Assembly (NCBI GenBank): GCA_026710325.1
Contig: JAPORH010000009.1
Span: forward strand, 1 to 36,529
DNA: 36,529 nucleotides
Source: Litoreibacter sp.
Lineage (GTDB): Bacteria > Pseudomonadota > Alphaproteobacteria > Rhodobacterales > Rhodobacteraceae
Direction: 5' to 3'
Under the pieces are notes generated by a model. The model saw only the letters and a program-made list of their open reading frames with translations, was not told the DNA's origin and made no database searches. Each line of letters begins with the position of its first letter. The stretch's first letter is position 1. The translations under genes were made by a program, and so were the position numbers. Positions 6,841-14,920 of the stretch are shown in pieces.

Positions 6841-8061
6841 CTACTTCACCGCTAAGCTTTCTTTCAAACCTGCCGCCTGACCCGTGGCAGGTTTTTTCTG
6901 ATCCGCAACGACATCCCGGAACAATCGTTCGAGAGACTTTTCATAGAGTTGCAGCCGCGCAAGCCCGTTGAGCTGCGCCTCTCGTGTCTGAGCTGCAAGA
7001 CTGTCGCGTTGTTCAAAGCCATCCATCACCCGCGCGACGATTTCGTCATGGCTGTCAGCGCAGCAATCCGCGACGTGTCCATATCCCAAGGCCCCAAACA
7101 GTCCTGAAAATTTCCGGCTATAGGCCAGGGGAACAACCGCCACGCCGCTGGAAAACGCCGCGATGCAGGAATGCATGCGCGCGCCGGTAAAGAAGGACAT
7201 TTCCGCTATATAGCCTTTTGCCTCGGACGGTGTTCCGAATGCTGGCGCGCAAATCACATCACGATATTTTGATGCGAAGTGCCGTATCGCCGCAACATCA
7301 TCCTCGATAGGCATTTGTGGGCTTATGACATGTGGGATCAGGTGCAGCTCCGGCCGCTCCGGATGGGCAAGGAAGCGTTCGATAAGCTCGCAGCACATCG
7401 CTTCGTAGTCGATATCCATGCCAAATTGATTGCGCCCGTTATACCCGCCCGACTTCAAGAGGCCTGAGATGTTCAATCCGACACGCGGCCTATCACCATC
7501 CATCAGACAGGGCTCGCTAGGCAGCCTTAGCGCGACATCGCTGGCGACCAAAACCTCTCTTTTCAAACCGAGCCCGTGGAGGTGTTTCGCCGAAGCCTCG
7601 TCGCGCGCGAAGATCAGTTCGGATCTGTCCAAAATCCGCTTTGCAAAGAACTTGCTCACCGTGCTGGAAAACGGCCCATAGGTCTGCGGTGCGTGGACCA
7701 AAGACGTTCCAGCCGCGAGGCAAGCCAGTTTCATCCAAAGCATACGACGCAGGCGCTTCGGCCCGTAAATATCGGCAAAACTATCACCGGCACCGATATC
7801 CAGCACGACATCAGCCGCGCGCATATGGCGAAAAATCCCGTTCGGGTGCAGAAGGTCACGGCCCGTGATTGTGACGATGTCCAAATCATCGCCTGAAACG
7901 CAAGGCGTTCCGCGATCGGCCCAATCCAAAATAGTAATCTTGAGCTTTTGGCGGAGCTGTTTGGCGATGGTGCGTAATGTATCGATCTGTGCGGCCGTGA
8001 GCGCGCCGACGCCGAGGTTGTTGGAGCGGGTCGCGTGCATGATGAGACAAATTTTAAGCAT
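6841..8061 (-). CDS. Polysaccharide pyruvyl transferase family protein
   Basis: A 406-residue member of the polysaccharide pyruvyl transferase family (CsaB/WcaK-like), which adds pyruvate ketals from phosphoenolpyruvate to sugars of surface polymers. Typical elements are N-N-L-G-V-G-A-L near residue 15, D-I-G-A-G-D-S-F-A-D in the N-terminal half, H-A-P-Q-T-Y-G-P-F near 143, F-A-R-D-E-A-S, and T-G-A-R-M-H-S-C-I-A-A-F in the C-terminal domain, where the Arg and His are the conserved pair. It starts 42 bp after an FrhB-like gene, so the two form one minus-strand unit. Its 3' coding end contains the terminator of the convergent spike base gene. The chemistry on this polymer is inferred from family. 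Confidence 0.85.
   Translation of the reverse strand: MLKICLIMHATRSNNLGVGALTAAQIDTLRTIAKQLRQKLKITILDWADRGTPCVSGDDLDIVTITGRDLLHPNGIFRHMRAADVVLDIGAGDSFADIYGPKRLRRMLWMKLACLAAGTSLVHAPQTYGPFSSTVSKFFAKRILDRSELIFARDEASAKHLHGLGLKREVLVASDVALRLPSEPCLMDGDRPRVGLNISGLLKSGGYNGRNQFGMDIDYEAMCCELIERFLAHPERPELHLIPHVISPQMPIEDDVAAIRHFASKYRDVICAPAFGTPSEAKGYIAEMSFFTGARMHSCIAAFSSGVAVVPLAYSRKFSGLFGALGYGHVADCCADSHDEIVARVMDGFEQRDSLAAQTREAQLNGLARLQLYEKSLERLFRDVVADQKKPATGQAAGLKESLAVK
6866..6897 (+). terminator. Rho-independent terminator of ghsA inside a convergent gene
   Basis: AAACCTGCC (6866-6874) and GGCAGGTTT (6886-6894) form a perfect nine-pair stem with an 11-base loop, followed on the plus strand by TTTTTT (6892-6897). 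It lies 31 bp after the spike base stop and within the last codons of the convergent pyruvyl transferase gene. It should end the ghsA transcript; the minus-strand reading has no T-run. Confidence 0.85.
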
Positions 8062-8103
8062 CTCTTACACTGTCGCGATTCCGGTTAATGCACAGTTACC
8101 GGC

Positions 8104-9330
8104 TTATGCCTTACCTGAGCGTCGTTGCGCAGCACGCCGCATTGAAACTGCTATCACGCGCAGCATACGTGGCAGCCCAAGTGCACGCGAATTTTGCCAA
8201 ATGCCGAGCTGCCGATATCGCGGTGCGGGAAGCCCGCCAAGAACGCGCCCGATCAGTCGTGCGAGCAGTTCTTGGCGGCGTCGCAACTGACCTGGCTGCA
8301 TAGCCGCCACCGCATCAATATCGCTTGTGCGCAGAACCAACGCGCCCCCCTCAGCCGCCCCATGCGCGATCCGAAGGCCCAGCCGGGACCGCGCCAAAAT
8401 CAAGCTGCGCCCGTCGCGTTCTTCAAACTCGGGATAGCCTTCAGAATTGACCGCCCAACTGTCGGCGAAGACAATATCCGCCTCCAATCCGATCCCATCT
8501 GCGCAGATCCGACAGCGGGGCTGGACGTGTTTGGACAGCACATCGCCCCAGCTTTCCGAATAGCTGAGGCTACGGGACGCGCCCTGTTTCGTTCTGGCCT
8601 CGCTTCGCCCGGGCCAGCCACGTCCGCGATACCGAAACTCGGAGACGTCTTCAGGCCGCGTACCGAGCACGCGCAACAAAGTCTCCGCGCCTCGTTGGGA
8701 GGGCACGCCTGCGCAGAAAAACGCCAGTTTCACTGGAAATATGTCATCTACGCGCTTGTCGACCCGAGCCCAATTCCTCAGACCTGCCACATCACAGGGC
8801 TTTCCCACGAAGGCTAGGCGCTCCCCTTTTTCCAACAAACCAGGAACCTGCAAAAGCGGCGCCGATGGCGCGTAACGGGACGCGGCTTGCGCCAGCAAGT
8901 CCTCCTTTGTTCTGCTAATCACGGTGCGATTGCCGATCGGGTTGTCCGGGTCGGCAGACGTGCTAAGCACGCCATCCACTTCGCCTGTCTCCAAAAGCCA
9001 AGCCAAGACACCGGTCAGTGCCCCGCCTGACGCGCCTTCGAAGCGGATCGCCGGGTCGCTGGCCCAACCCTCGTAAAGCTTTCGGTAGGACCCCCAGACC
9101 GGGTGGTTTTGGTCTCCAAATTGGGTGGGGATTTGTTGCTGCCCGGGGCAAATCGCAGCGATGTTTTTCTGCGCGCGTCGCTGCAAGCGGGCGCGCGTCG
9201 TGGGTCGCAGGAAGCCATCCTCACCTAGGCCAAAAGACAGCGATTTTGGCGCAAGCGCCGCACAAGCACCGCAGCCTGCGCAAAGGTCGGCGGCAACAAT
9301 TTTTTCAGTGATTTCCCTCATGTGGGTCAC
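8104..9330 (-). CDS. FrhB/FdhB-like Fe-S flavoprotein, polysaccharide-locus type
   Basis: A 408-residue protein of the coenzyme F420 hydrogenase/dehydrogenase beta-subunit family. The N-terminus has a ferredoxin-like cluster motif, C17-x2-C20-x2-C23 with C60 in C-P-G. The catalytic-type domain includes F-E-G-A-S-G-G-A-L-T near residue 98, G-K-P-C-D-V-A-G-L and the C-terminal family region. Such proteins recur beside pyruvyl transferases and glycosyltransferases in bacteria not known to make F420, so hydrogenase activity is unlikely; a redox or sugar-modifying step is possible. The GTG start is backed by AGGAGG five bases upstream on the minus strand. It lies directly upstream of the pyruvyl transferase gene. 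Domain family is clear; function is not. Confidence 0.8.
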   Translation of the reverse strand: MTHMREITEKIVAADLCAGCGACAALAPKSLSFGLGEDGFLRPTTRARLQRRAQKNIAAICPGQQQIPTQFGDQNHPVWGSYRKLYEGWASDPAIRFEGASGGALTGVLAWLLETGEVDGVLSTSADPDNPIGNRTVISRTKEDLLAQAASRYAPSAPLLQVPGLLEKGERLAFVGKPCDVAGLRNWARVDKRVDDIFPVKLAFFCAGVPSQRGAETLLRVLGTRPEDVSEFRYRGRGWPGRSEARTKQGASRSLSYSESWGDVLSKHVQPRCRICADGIGLEADIVFADSWAVNSEGYPEFEERDGRSLILARSRLGLRIAHGAAEGGALVLRTSDIDAVAAMQPGQLRRRQELLARLIGRVLGGLPAPRYRQLGIWQNSRALGLPRMLRVIAVSMRRAAQRRSGKA

Positions 9331-9387
9331 GCATCCCTCCTGCTCTGTTCACATGTCGTTAAGGGAAAACTGGTTAAGCCCCGGTAA

Positions 9388-10629
9388 ATGGTCATGGTCT
9401 CAGACACCTCGCTCGACCAGCGCGCCAAGCTGCAACAGCTTGCGACCCTGCTTTCGGGCAACAGCGCGATTGCCGCGCTCACCTTGCTGCGCAACATTTT
9501 CGCGGCGCGCATGATTGGCGTTGAACAATTCGGTATCGCGGCTGCGCTCGCAATTGTTGCAACCGGGATCGAGATGGCCACAAATTTGGGATTGCCACAG
9601 ATGCTGGTGCGTGACGCTCGTGGCGCCACCCCGCGTTTCCAAGCCTCACTGCATTTCGTTCAGCTGATACGCGGAGCTCTCGCCGCAGGCATGCTTTACC
9701 TTTTGGCACCGTATATCGCGGCTTTTTTTCAGATGGAGGAGGTGGCTTGGGCATTCCGCGTGCTCGCCTTCATGCCTCTGGCCAATAGTCTCCTGCACCT
9801 TGACGCATTTCGATTTCAACGTTCGGGTCGTTTTGGGCCGTCTATCGTGATTGGTCTGGGGCCGGCGCTGCTTGCGCTGATGCTCATATGGCCGCTCTTC
9901 GAGACTTATGGCGATTTCAGGGTGCTACTCTTTGCCAGCTTCGTTCAATGCATCGGCACCGTCATCCTGTCCCATCTCATAGCCGAGCAAAGGTTCAAGC
10001 TTGTGGTGGCGCGCAGGCATTGGCCCGATGTCTGGACATTTGGTGGTCCTATGGCCTTGAACGGCTTGCTGCTTCTATTTGTGTTTCATGGCGAGAAAAT
10101 CCTTGTGGCCCATCTGAGCGGGCCCGCTGATTTGGCCGTCATCGCAATGGGATTCACTCTCACACTGACGCCTGCGCTTATCCTTGGTCGAAGCTTGCAG
10201 ACCTACGCCTTGCCAAAGCTTTCGCAGACGACGGATCAGACGGCGTTCGAGATTGCGGCCAACCGGCTGATGAAGCTGTGTCTCGCAGTCGCCATCCTCG
10301 CGACCTCGGCCTTATGCGCTTTCAGCCCTTTGGTAACCGTTTTGCTCGGATCAGATTTTTCGGCGCTTCAGGGCCTGTTTCCGCTGCTCGCTATTCTACA
10401 CGGTCTGCGCATAGCACGCTCGGGGCCGACCATTGCCGCATTGGCTAAGGGTCACAGCCTGAACGCAGTCTGGGGCAACCTTCCCCGGATCGCGGCCTTG
10501 CCTTTGGGCTATCTCTGGTTGTCGAGCAGCGGCGGCCTAACAGGGTTAATCTGGATTGCACTTGCCGCGGAAGCGGCGGGTCTGGCGCTGTCCTATGTGC
10601 GACTGCGCCAGACCATGAGAGTCCTTTAG
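9388..10629 (+). CDS. Wzx-like polysaccharide/oligosaccharide flippase
   Basis: A 413-residue integral membrane protein with about 12 hydrophobic segments and the N-terminal pattern of the oligosaccharide flippase family (L-L-S-G-N-S-A-I-A-A-L-T-L-L-R-N, then A-R-M-I-G-V-E-Q-F-G-I-A-A-A). Such proteins move lipid-linked repeat units across the inner membrane. ATG 9388 or 9394 could be the start; neither has a strong ribosome binding site. It is transcribed away from the FrhB-like gene, from which 57 bp separate it. Its stop codon overlaps the stop of the convergent spike-fibre gene by two bases (10627-10628). With the polymerase-like gene at 13.6 kb it suggests a Wzx/Wzy-type assembly route. 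Confidence 0.88.
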   Translation: MVMVSDTSLDQRAKLQQLATLLSGNSAIAALTLLRNIFAARMIGVEQFGIAAALAIVATGIEMATNLGLPQMLVRDARGATPRFQASLHFVQLIRGALAAGMLYLLAPYIAAFFQMEEVAWAFRVLAFMPLANSLLHLDAFRFQRSGRFGPSIVIGLGPALLALMLIWPLFETYGDFRVLLFASFVQCIGTVILSHLIAEQRFKLVVARRHWPDVWTFGGPMALNGLLLLFVFHGEKILVAHLSGPADLAVIAMGFTLTLTPALILGRSLQTYALPKLSQTTDQTAFEIAANRLMKLCLAVAILATSALCAFSPLVTVLLGSDFSALQGLFPLLAILHGLRIARSGPTIAALAKGHSLNAVWGNLPRIAALPLGYLWLSSSGGLTGLIWIALAAEAAGLALSYVRLRQTMRVL

Positions 10630-12857
10630 GTCGCGTCAGATCCAAGTTTCCAAGGATCGGCATTCACAATTTCTGCTGGGCCGACATACTCTTTGTAAGG
10701 CGTGCTGCCCGGCAGGGTGCCATCGCCAAGCGCTTCCTTCCATACTGCGATACGGGTCACATTTGCCACCACCTGATTTGCGCCGTTGAAGGTTGCCATC
10801 AGGTTGAGCGCACGGTTGCTCGGCAAGGTGGGGGCGGCAGAGGTAAAGCTTTCGTCCAGCACAAGGCTGCCATCAACCCAGATCCGCGCAAATCCCGCAG
10901 GCAGGTCTATTGCCAGGCGTATGTCTGCCTGAACCCCGGTGATGATTGTCCCGGACCCCGTCTGCGCATTGTCGACATGAACGACCCCGCCAGTATCGCG
11001 CACGCGCAGCCGCAAGCGCCCATTTGGCAGGATTTCAAGTCGAATGTAGTTACCCGTGGTCGTCGCTAAAATGACCGATCCAGAGCTCGGCAAGCTGGGT
11101 TGCAGGTCGAACTGGAATTGCATCGCGTCGACACCTACGCCCAAGGTGTCCGGGTCATAGAAATAGGGCCCGGTTGCGCTGGTGGTGAACCCGCCCGAGG
11201 GCGCGGTCAGGGTATTGGCCAGAACAGCCGCGTCGGGCAGTGGTCGAACAGGAACGCCGTCAATGCCCGGCAATCCGTGATCTACAATGGGAAGGTTCAG
11301 ATAGGTCCCTGCAAAATGATCTTCGGGGAATTTGATCATACCCGTGGCACCACCTTCCCCAAATCGGATCACGTCGCTGGAAACGAAGCTACCTGCATTT
11401 GGAAAAATGCGAACGCGACCTGACACGATCTCCACCCGCTCCGCAGGCTGTCCGTTGATCTGCCACCCCATTACATCCGTCCAATGGGGCTGCGCACCTC
11501 CCAAAGCGGATAAACCCCGTTTCAGGCGTGGTGTGGTGATCTCACCAGCGTCGGACCAAACTTCGACGAAAGCACCGCTGGGCTCCCAGAAGGCTTGGTC
11601 GAAGACTGGCATCTCCCAGCTTGTGAGTCCGCTCGATTGCAAGATCGCATGCGCCATCAAACGTCCCCACATAGGCGAGCCATCGTCTGAGTTGCCGGAC
11701 GGGTGGGTCACATCCGTCCAACTGCCCGCGCCATCGTCAAACCCGTTCTGATAAGTGAGCGGCTCCAATCCAAGCGGTAGAAACAGCCCATCCGCATTTG
11801 GGTTCACCACCATCTGCCGCCAGCTTTCGCGGGCGCGTTCCTTGTTGAGCAGGTTGTTCTCGGTCGTCCCTCCCAGAAGAACCGTCGCGTTCTGCATGTC
11901 CGCGCCGATGTCAAATTTATGGGGGCCGAAGGCGACCCAACGGGTATGGGCCGGATCGTAGAGTTCGCCGAACCAGTGGTCGGCCTGATAGCTGGAGCTC
12001 GTCCCAAAACTGATCGTCGTCGGGAATGAGACGGGCGTGCCATCAGCCTCTTTGCCGGTGAAGAGGGGAAACAAACCCTCCTCATAGTTGCTCGAAAAGC
12101 TGCCCGGTGTTGCGAACCAAGACACTGATGGCATCCCCACGTGTTGGCCATCGGCGGTCGCGAAAGCATGCAACGCGGCGTCATTGGTCCAAAGGCGTGA
12201 GGGCTCGCTATCATCAACCAAGTCGCGAAACCCGGTACCAGAGACAGCTTGGAACACGAGCGCAAACTTCTCCCCAGGGCGCTCCGCCATGAATACATTG
12301 GCCATCGCCGCGAGGGCTGCAGTATGCGGGTCAGCATTGCTCAGATGCTTCAACTGGGGTCCGCCATCAAACCACATGGCCTGCACGGAGTCGTCGCCCA
12401 ACAAAGGCTCAGCCGGAATTTGATCGTAGAAGGTGGAGAAAATCCGCACGACCTCCGACTGGCCCCAAAGGGCGATCACATGGCTGACGCCAAAGCGGTT
12501 GGGGGTGGTCGCGCGCGTGACATGCTCGGACTGGATGCGAGCCTCAATGCGCAGCCAACGCGTGTCGCGCGCAACCGTTAAGCTGCCGGACCAATTGCCG
12601 CCCCCATCAATCACGCCGAAACCGCTCCAATCCTGTGGCGCGCCGCCCTCAGGCAGAAGCCGGATTTCAACGGTTTCGCCGGGCGTGCCTGTACCACTAA
12701 CATTGACCACGGCCTCCGCCCGCCCAAAGGCTGCGCCGCTGTCAAACAACGTCATATCGCGGGAAAAGTCGTTGATCGTGATCTCGGTCAGTGGAACGAA
12801 AATTCCGCCCGTTGGGCGGTTCGTCGCGGCCAACGGCAGGCCAAGCATTGTGATCAT
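10626..12857 (-). CDS. ghsB: GTA head-spike fibre-like protein with SGNH-esterase features
   Basis: A 743-residue protein without a signal peptide, resembling GhsB (rcc01080), the RcGTA head-spike fibre needed to bind the polysaccharide capsule. An N-terminal beta-rich module (about 25-120) is followed by a hydrolase-like domain. It has the nucleophile-type motif G132-Q133-S134 after a hydrophobic strand, as in sialate O-acetylesterase/CE6 enzymes, and D382-x-x-H385-P followed by a helix M-W-G-R-L-M-A-H-A, as in block V of SGNH hydrolases. The C-terminal region (about 560-715) looks like a concanavalin/LamG-type carbohydrate-binding sandwich. AAGGTGA lies five bases before the ATG. The gene is monocistronic, between flippase and acyltransferase genes, in the same locus as the spike base gene. 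The GhsB assignment rests on remembered family features and context; esterase activity is inferred. Confidence 0.65.
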   Translation of the reverse strand: MITMLGLPLAATNRPTGGIFVPLTEITINDFSRDMTLFDSGAAFGRAEAVVNVSGTGTPGETVEIRLLPEGGAPQDWSGFGVIDGGGNWSGSLTVARDTRWLRIEARIQSEHVTRATTPNRFGVSHVIALWGQSEVVRIFSTFYDQIPAEPLLGDDSVQAMWFDGGPQLKHLSNADPHTAALAAMANVFMAERPGEKFALVFQAVSGTGFRDLVDDSEPSRLWTNDAALHAFATADGQHVGMPSVSWFATPGSFSSNYEEGLFPLFTGKEADGTPVSFPTTISFGTSSSYQADHWFGELYDPAHTRWVAFGPHKFDIGADMQNATVLLGGTTENNLLNKERARESWRQMVVNPNADGLFLPLGLEPLTYQNGFDDGAGSWTDVTHPSGNSDDGSPMWGRLMAHAILQSSGLTSWEMPVFDQAFWEPSGAFVEVWSDAGEITTPRLKRGLSALGGAQPHWTDVMGWQINGQPAERVEIVSGRVRIFPNAGSFVSSDVIRFGEGGATGMIKFPEDHFAGTYLNLPIVDHGLPGIDGVPVRPLPDAAVLANTLTAPSGGFTTSATGPYFYDPDTLGVGVDAMQFQFDLQPSLPSSGSVILATTTGNYIRLEILPNGRLRLRVRDTGGVVHVDNAQTGSGTIITGVQADIRLAIDLPAGFARIWVDGSLVLDESFTSAAPTLPSNRALNLMATFNGANQVVANVTRIAVWKEALGDGTLPGSTPYKEYVGPAEIVNADPWKLGSDAT

Positions 12858-12955
12858 CTAGGTCACCTTGTGTTGGCTCGGGCCGTGGAAGGGTGGGCGA
12901 GCGATTAGGAGGCGGGCCTCTTAGCGCTCCGTTCGGCAGGAACGAGCGGGCTCAA

Positions 12956-13048
12956 ATGAATTTGGGTGCGCTGCGGCGCGCGAAGGCTCTGGTATCACAG
13001 GGTAAAACCGCGTTGCGCAGGGCGCGCACCCGTCGCGCTATGCATTAA
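12956..13048 (+). other. Short Arg/Ala-rich reading frame in the ghsB - acyltransferase gap
   Basis: The 194 bp between the spike-fibre and acyltransferase genes contains a 30-codon frame rich in Arg and Ala with only a weak upstream GAGCGGG. It also holds an imperfect hairpin at 12925-12948 (CGCT-C-CGTTC pairing with GAACG-AGCG). There is no convincing gene. The hairpin may lie in the ghsB leader or act as a weak terminator for the acyltransferase transcript. Confidence 0.2.
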
Positions 13049-13051
13049 CGC

Positions 13052-13564
13052 TTAGGTCAGTCCTGCTGCGGCCAGCTCGTGTTCGCGCAGATCGGCGTCC
13101 GGAAGCCTGCCAAAAGGACCGGCTGAAATCCCTTGGCGCACGACCTTTGCCGGGTTGCCCGCGACAATGCAATCGGGTGGCACGTCTTTAGTCACGACGG
13201 CGCCCGCGGCCACAATAGAGCCGTCGCCAATGCGCACCCCCGGCAAGATCATGCTGCGCGCGCCGATAAAACAATTTCGCCCGATCCAGGTATGCACATA
13301 AAGCCCGCGGGTCCGGTCGTGGGTCAGCACCATGGACTGCAACGCGACATAGCTCTGCGCGCCGATATGCACGCCAATTGGAAAGGTGCGGTCAAGCCGG
13401 GCCGACATCGAAATCTGGGAGGTGGGGGCGATATCCATGCCGTAAACGCCGCTCAACCAAAGCCGACGGGCTTGTACCAAAACCTCGCGTAGCAGACGCA
13501 GGCGGTTTAAGCCGCGCCTGCGCGCTTTGCGAAAGGGTTGGGTGTCCAAGGGCAGGTCGGTCAT
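13052..13564 (-). CDS. Left-handed beta-helix O-acetyltransferase (WcaF/NodL type)
   Basis: A 170-residue hexapeptide-repeat acyltransferase, a trimeric acetyl-CoA enzyme class that O-acetylates sugars. A basic helical N-terminus precedes the repeats (about 50-140). The catalytic-type histidine region is V-L-T-H-D-R, and the C-terminal end is [22 protein letters not shown], the hallmark of the maltose/galactoside/WcaF acetyltransferase group. ATG 13564 is used; an in-frame TTG lies three codons earlier, and neither has a clear ribosome binding site. It diverges from the polymerase-like gene across a region with inverted repeats. It is one of two such enzymes in the island and may acetylate the polymer bound by the spike protein (inference). 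Confidence 0.85.
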   Translation of the reverse strand: MTDLPLDTQPFRKARRRGLNRLRLLREVLVQARRLWLSGVYGMDIAPTSQISMSARLDRTFPIGVHIGAQSYVALQSMVLTHDRTRGLYVHTWIGRNCFIGARSMILPGVRIGDGSIVAAGAVVTKDVPPDCIVAGNPAKVVRQGISAGPFGRLPDADLREHELAAAGLT

Positions 13565-13599
13565 GCGCGTCAAGGCTCAGCAGTTTCAATAGCCCCTGA

Positions 13600-13638
13600 T
13601 AACCGTTGATTTCTTTACAGAATGATAACGGTTAACCG
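13600..13638. promoter_or_regulatory. Inverted repeats between divergent acyltransferase and polymerase genes
   Basis: TAACCGTT (13600-13607) is the exact inverse of AACGGTTA (13627-13634), and the right half belongs to a perfect 10-bp palindrome CGGTTAACCG (13629-13638). These overlap the first codons of the polymerase frame if it starts at 13622, but lie upstream of the alternative ATG at 13652. They could form an operator for a dimeric regulator of the divergent pair. TTAACC is also a CtrA half-site. Confidence 0.4.
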
Positions 13639-14920
13639 CCAATTTACCGATATGTTCGCCCGTTTTGCCTTGCCCGTTCCGGTTCTTTTCTACTTGTTGG
13701 TAGTCATCCTCCCCGTGCGTTTCATGGCTGGGCCACTGCAAATGACCAGTGTCCGGCTGTATATGGCGCTCCTTTTGGTGCCGCTTCTGATCTCGCTCTT
13801 CCGGCATCGCCCCAATGCGACTGATCTTCTGTTACTGCTCTTCGTGCCTTGGGCCGGGATCGCAATGTGGGTGAATACACCGGGTCAGGCGATCGAGCAT
13901 GCTGGCGTGATGATGCTTGAGATGTTTTGCGGCTATATGCTCGCTCGGCGCTACATCACAAATGCCGCGCAATTTGTTGCGCTCATAAAAGCGGTGTTGC
14001 TTCTTGTGCTGCTCTGCTTTCCGCTCGCGATCTACGAGACCCTGACCGGCGCGCCAATTGCCATCAATGCAATCCGCGCTATTCCCGGCATCAGCAGCGT
14101 CGAGGTCGCCGATATCGAAAAGCGGCTTGGCTTTGAAAGGGTTCAGGGCCTCTTCGCGCATCCAATTCATTTTGGCCTGTTCTGCGCCTCTGCCGTCGCA
14201 CTTGGGTTTGTGGGGTTGTCAAAAGCGATGTCCCCGATGGTACGTTGGACTGCGACCGCGCTGGCTGTCGCAACGGCGTTTCTGGCCCTGTCCAGCGGTG
14301 CCATTCTGTCGGTCATGATCCAACTTTTTCTCATTCTCTGGGCGGCGCTATTTGCCGCACATAAGCAGAGATGGTGGTGGCTCATGGCCGCAATCGCTGC
14401 AGCTTACATCTTCATAGATTTTGTTTCTAATCGCGGCCCGTTTCAGGTCTTCCTCAGCTACGCGACCTATTCCGCCCATAATGCCTACTGGCGCACGCTT
14501 ATTTTCGAATGGGGCATGGTAAATGTATGGGCTAATCCGGTATTTGGCCTCGGACTTGAGGACTGGGTTCGCCCGCATTTCATGTATTCTGGCAGTATGG
14601 ACAATTTCTGGCTGGCGCAGGCAGTGCGCTACGGGCTGCCCGGTTTTGCCATTCTCGCTTCAGCATGGTGTCTCGCGGTGTACCGGGTGGCTGCATCGCA
14701 GGCACCGCAACACCTGAAAATGGCGTGGCTCTATTGCATGATCGGGCTCACATTCACGCTCTGTACCGTACATGTCTGGACGGCCATTTTTTCCTATTGC
14801 TTCTTCCTGCTGGGCGCGGGCCAATGGATGGCCGCCGGTCGCGGCGCGCGCTCTAAACCCGCGCAACTGGGCTTTTCGCGTGGGCTTCAGCCTCGATTCC
14901 AACGTCCCGCCTTCGCATGA
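13622..14920 (+). CDS. Wzy/WaaL-like polysaccharide polymerase or ligase
   Basis: A polytopic membrane protein of up to 432 residues with about 10-12 hydrophobic segments and a long soluble loop (about 300-340) containing F-G-L-G-L-E-D-W. This is the pattern of the O-antigen polymerase/ligase superfamily (Wzy_C-type), which joins repeat units in the periplasm. Sequence is too divergent to tell polymerase from ligase; with a flippase and a Wzz-like protein nearby, polymerase is more likely. The start is uncertain: ATG 13622 lacks a ribosome binding site and overlaps inverted repeats, and ATG 13652, just before the first membrane segment, is an alternative. Its stop overlaps the start of the GT2 gene (ATGA), so the two are coupled. 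Confidence 0.8.
   Translation: MITVNRQFTDMFARFALPVPVLFYLLVVILPVRFMAGPLQMTSVRLYMALLLVPLLISLFRHRPNATDLLLLLFVPWAGIAMWVNTPGQAIEHAGVMMLEMFCGYMLARRYITNAAQFVALIKAVLLLVLLCFPLAIYETLTGAPIAINAIRAIPGISSVEVADIEKRLGFERVQGLFAHPIHFGLFCASAVALGFVGLSKAMSPMVRWTATALAVATAFLALSSGAILSVMIQLFLILWAALFAAHKQRWWWLMAAIAAAYIFIDFVSNRGPFQVFLSYATYSAHNAYWRTLIFEWGMVNVWANPVFGLGLEDWVRPHFMYSGSMDNFWLAQAVRYGLPGFAILASAWCLAVYRVAASQAPQHLKMAWLYCMIGLTFTLCTVHVWTAIFSYCFFLLGAGQWMAAGRGARSKPAQLGFSRGLQPRFQRPAFA

Noticed and set aside
9358-9378. GTTAAG repeated at 15-bp spacing before the flippase gene as a CtrA site
   Set aside because: The TTAA cores are 11 bases apart rather than 7, so it does not fit the consensus.
12956-13048. A 30-residue Arg/Ala-rich protein
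   Set aside because: Weak ribosome binding site, GC-driven composition and no coupling to neighbours; kept only as a note on the gap.
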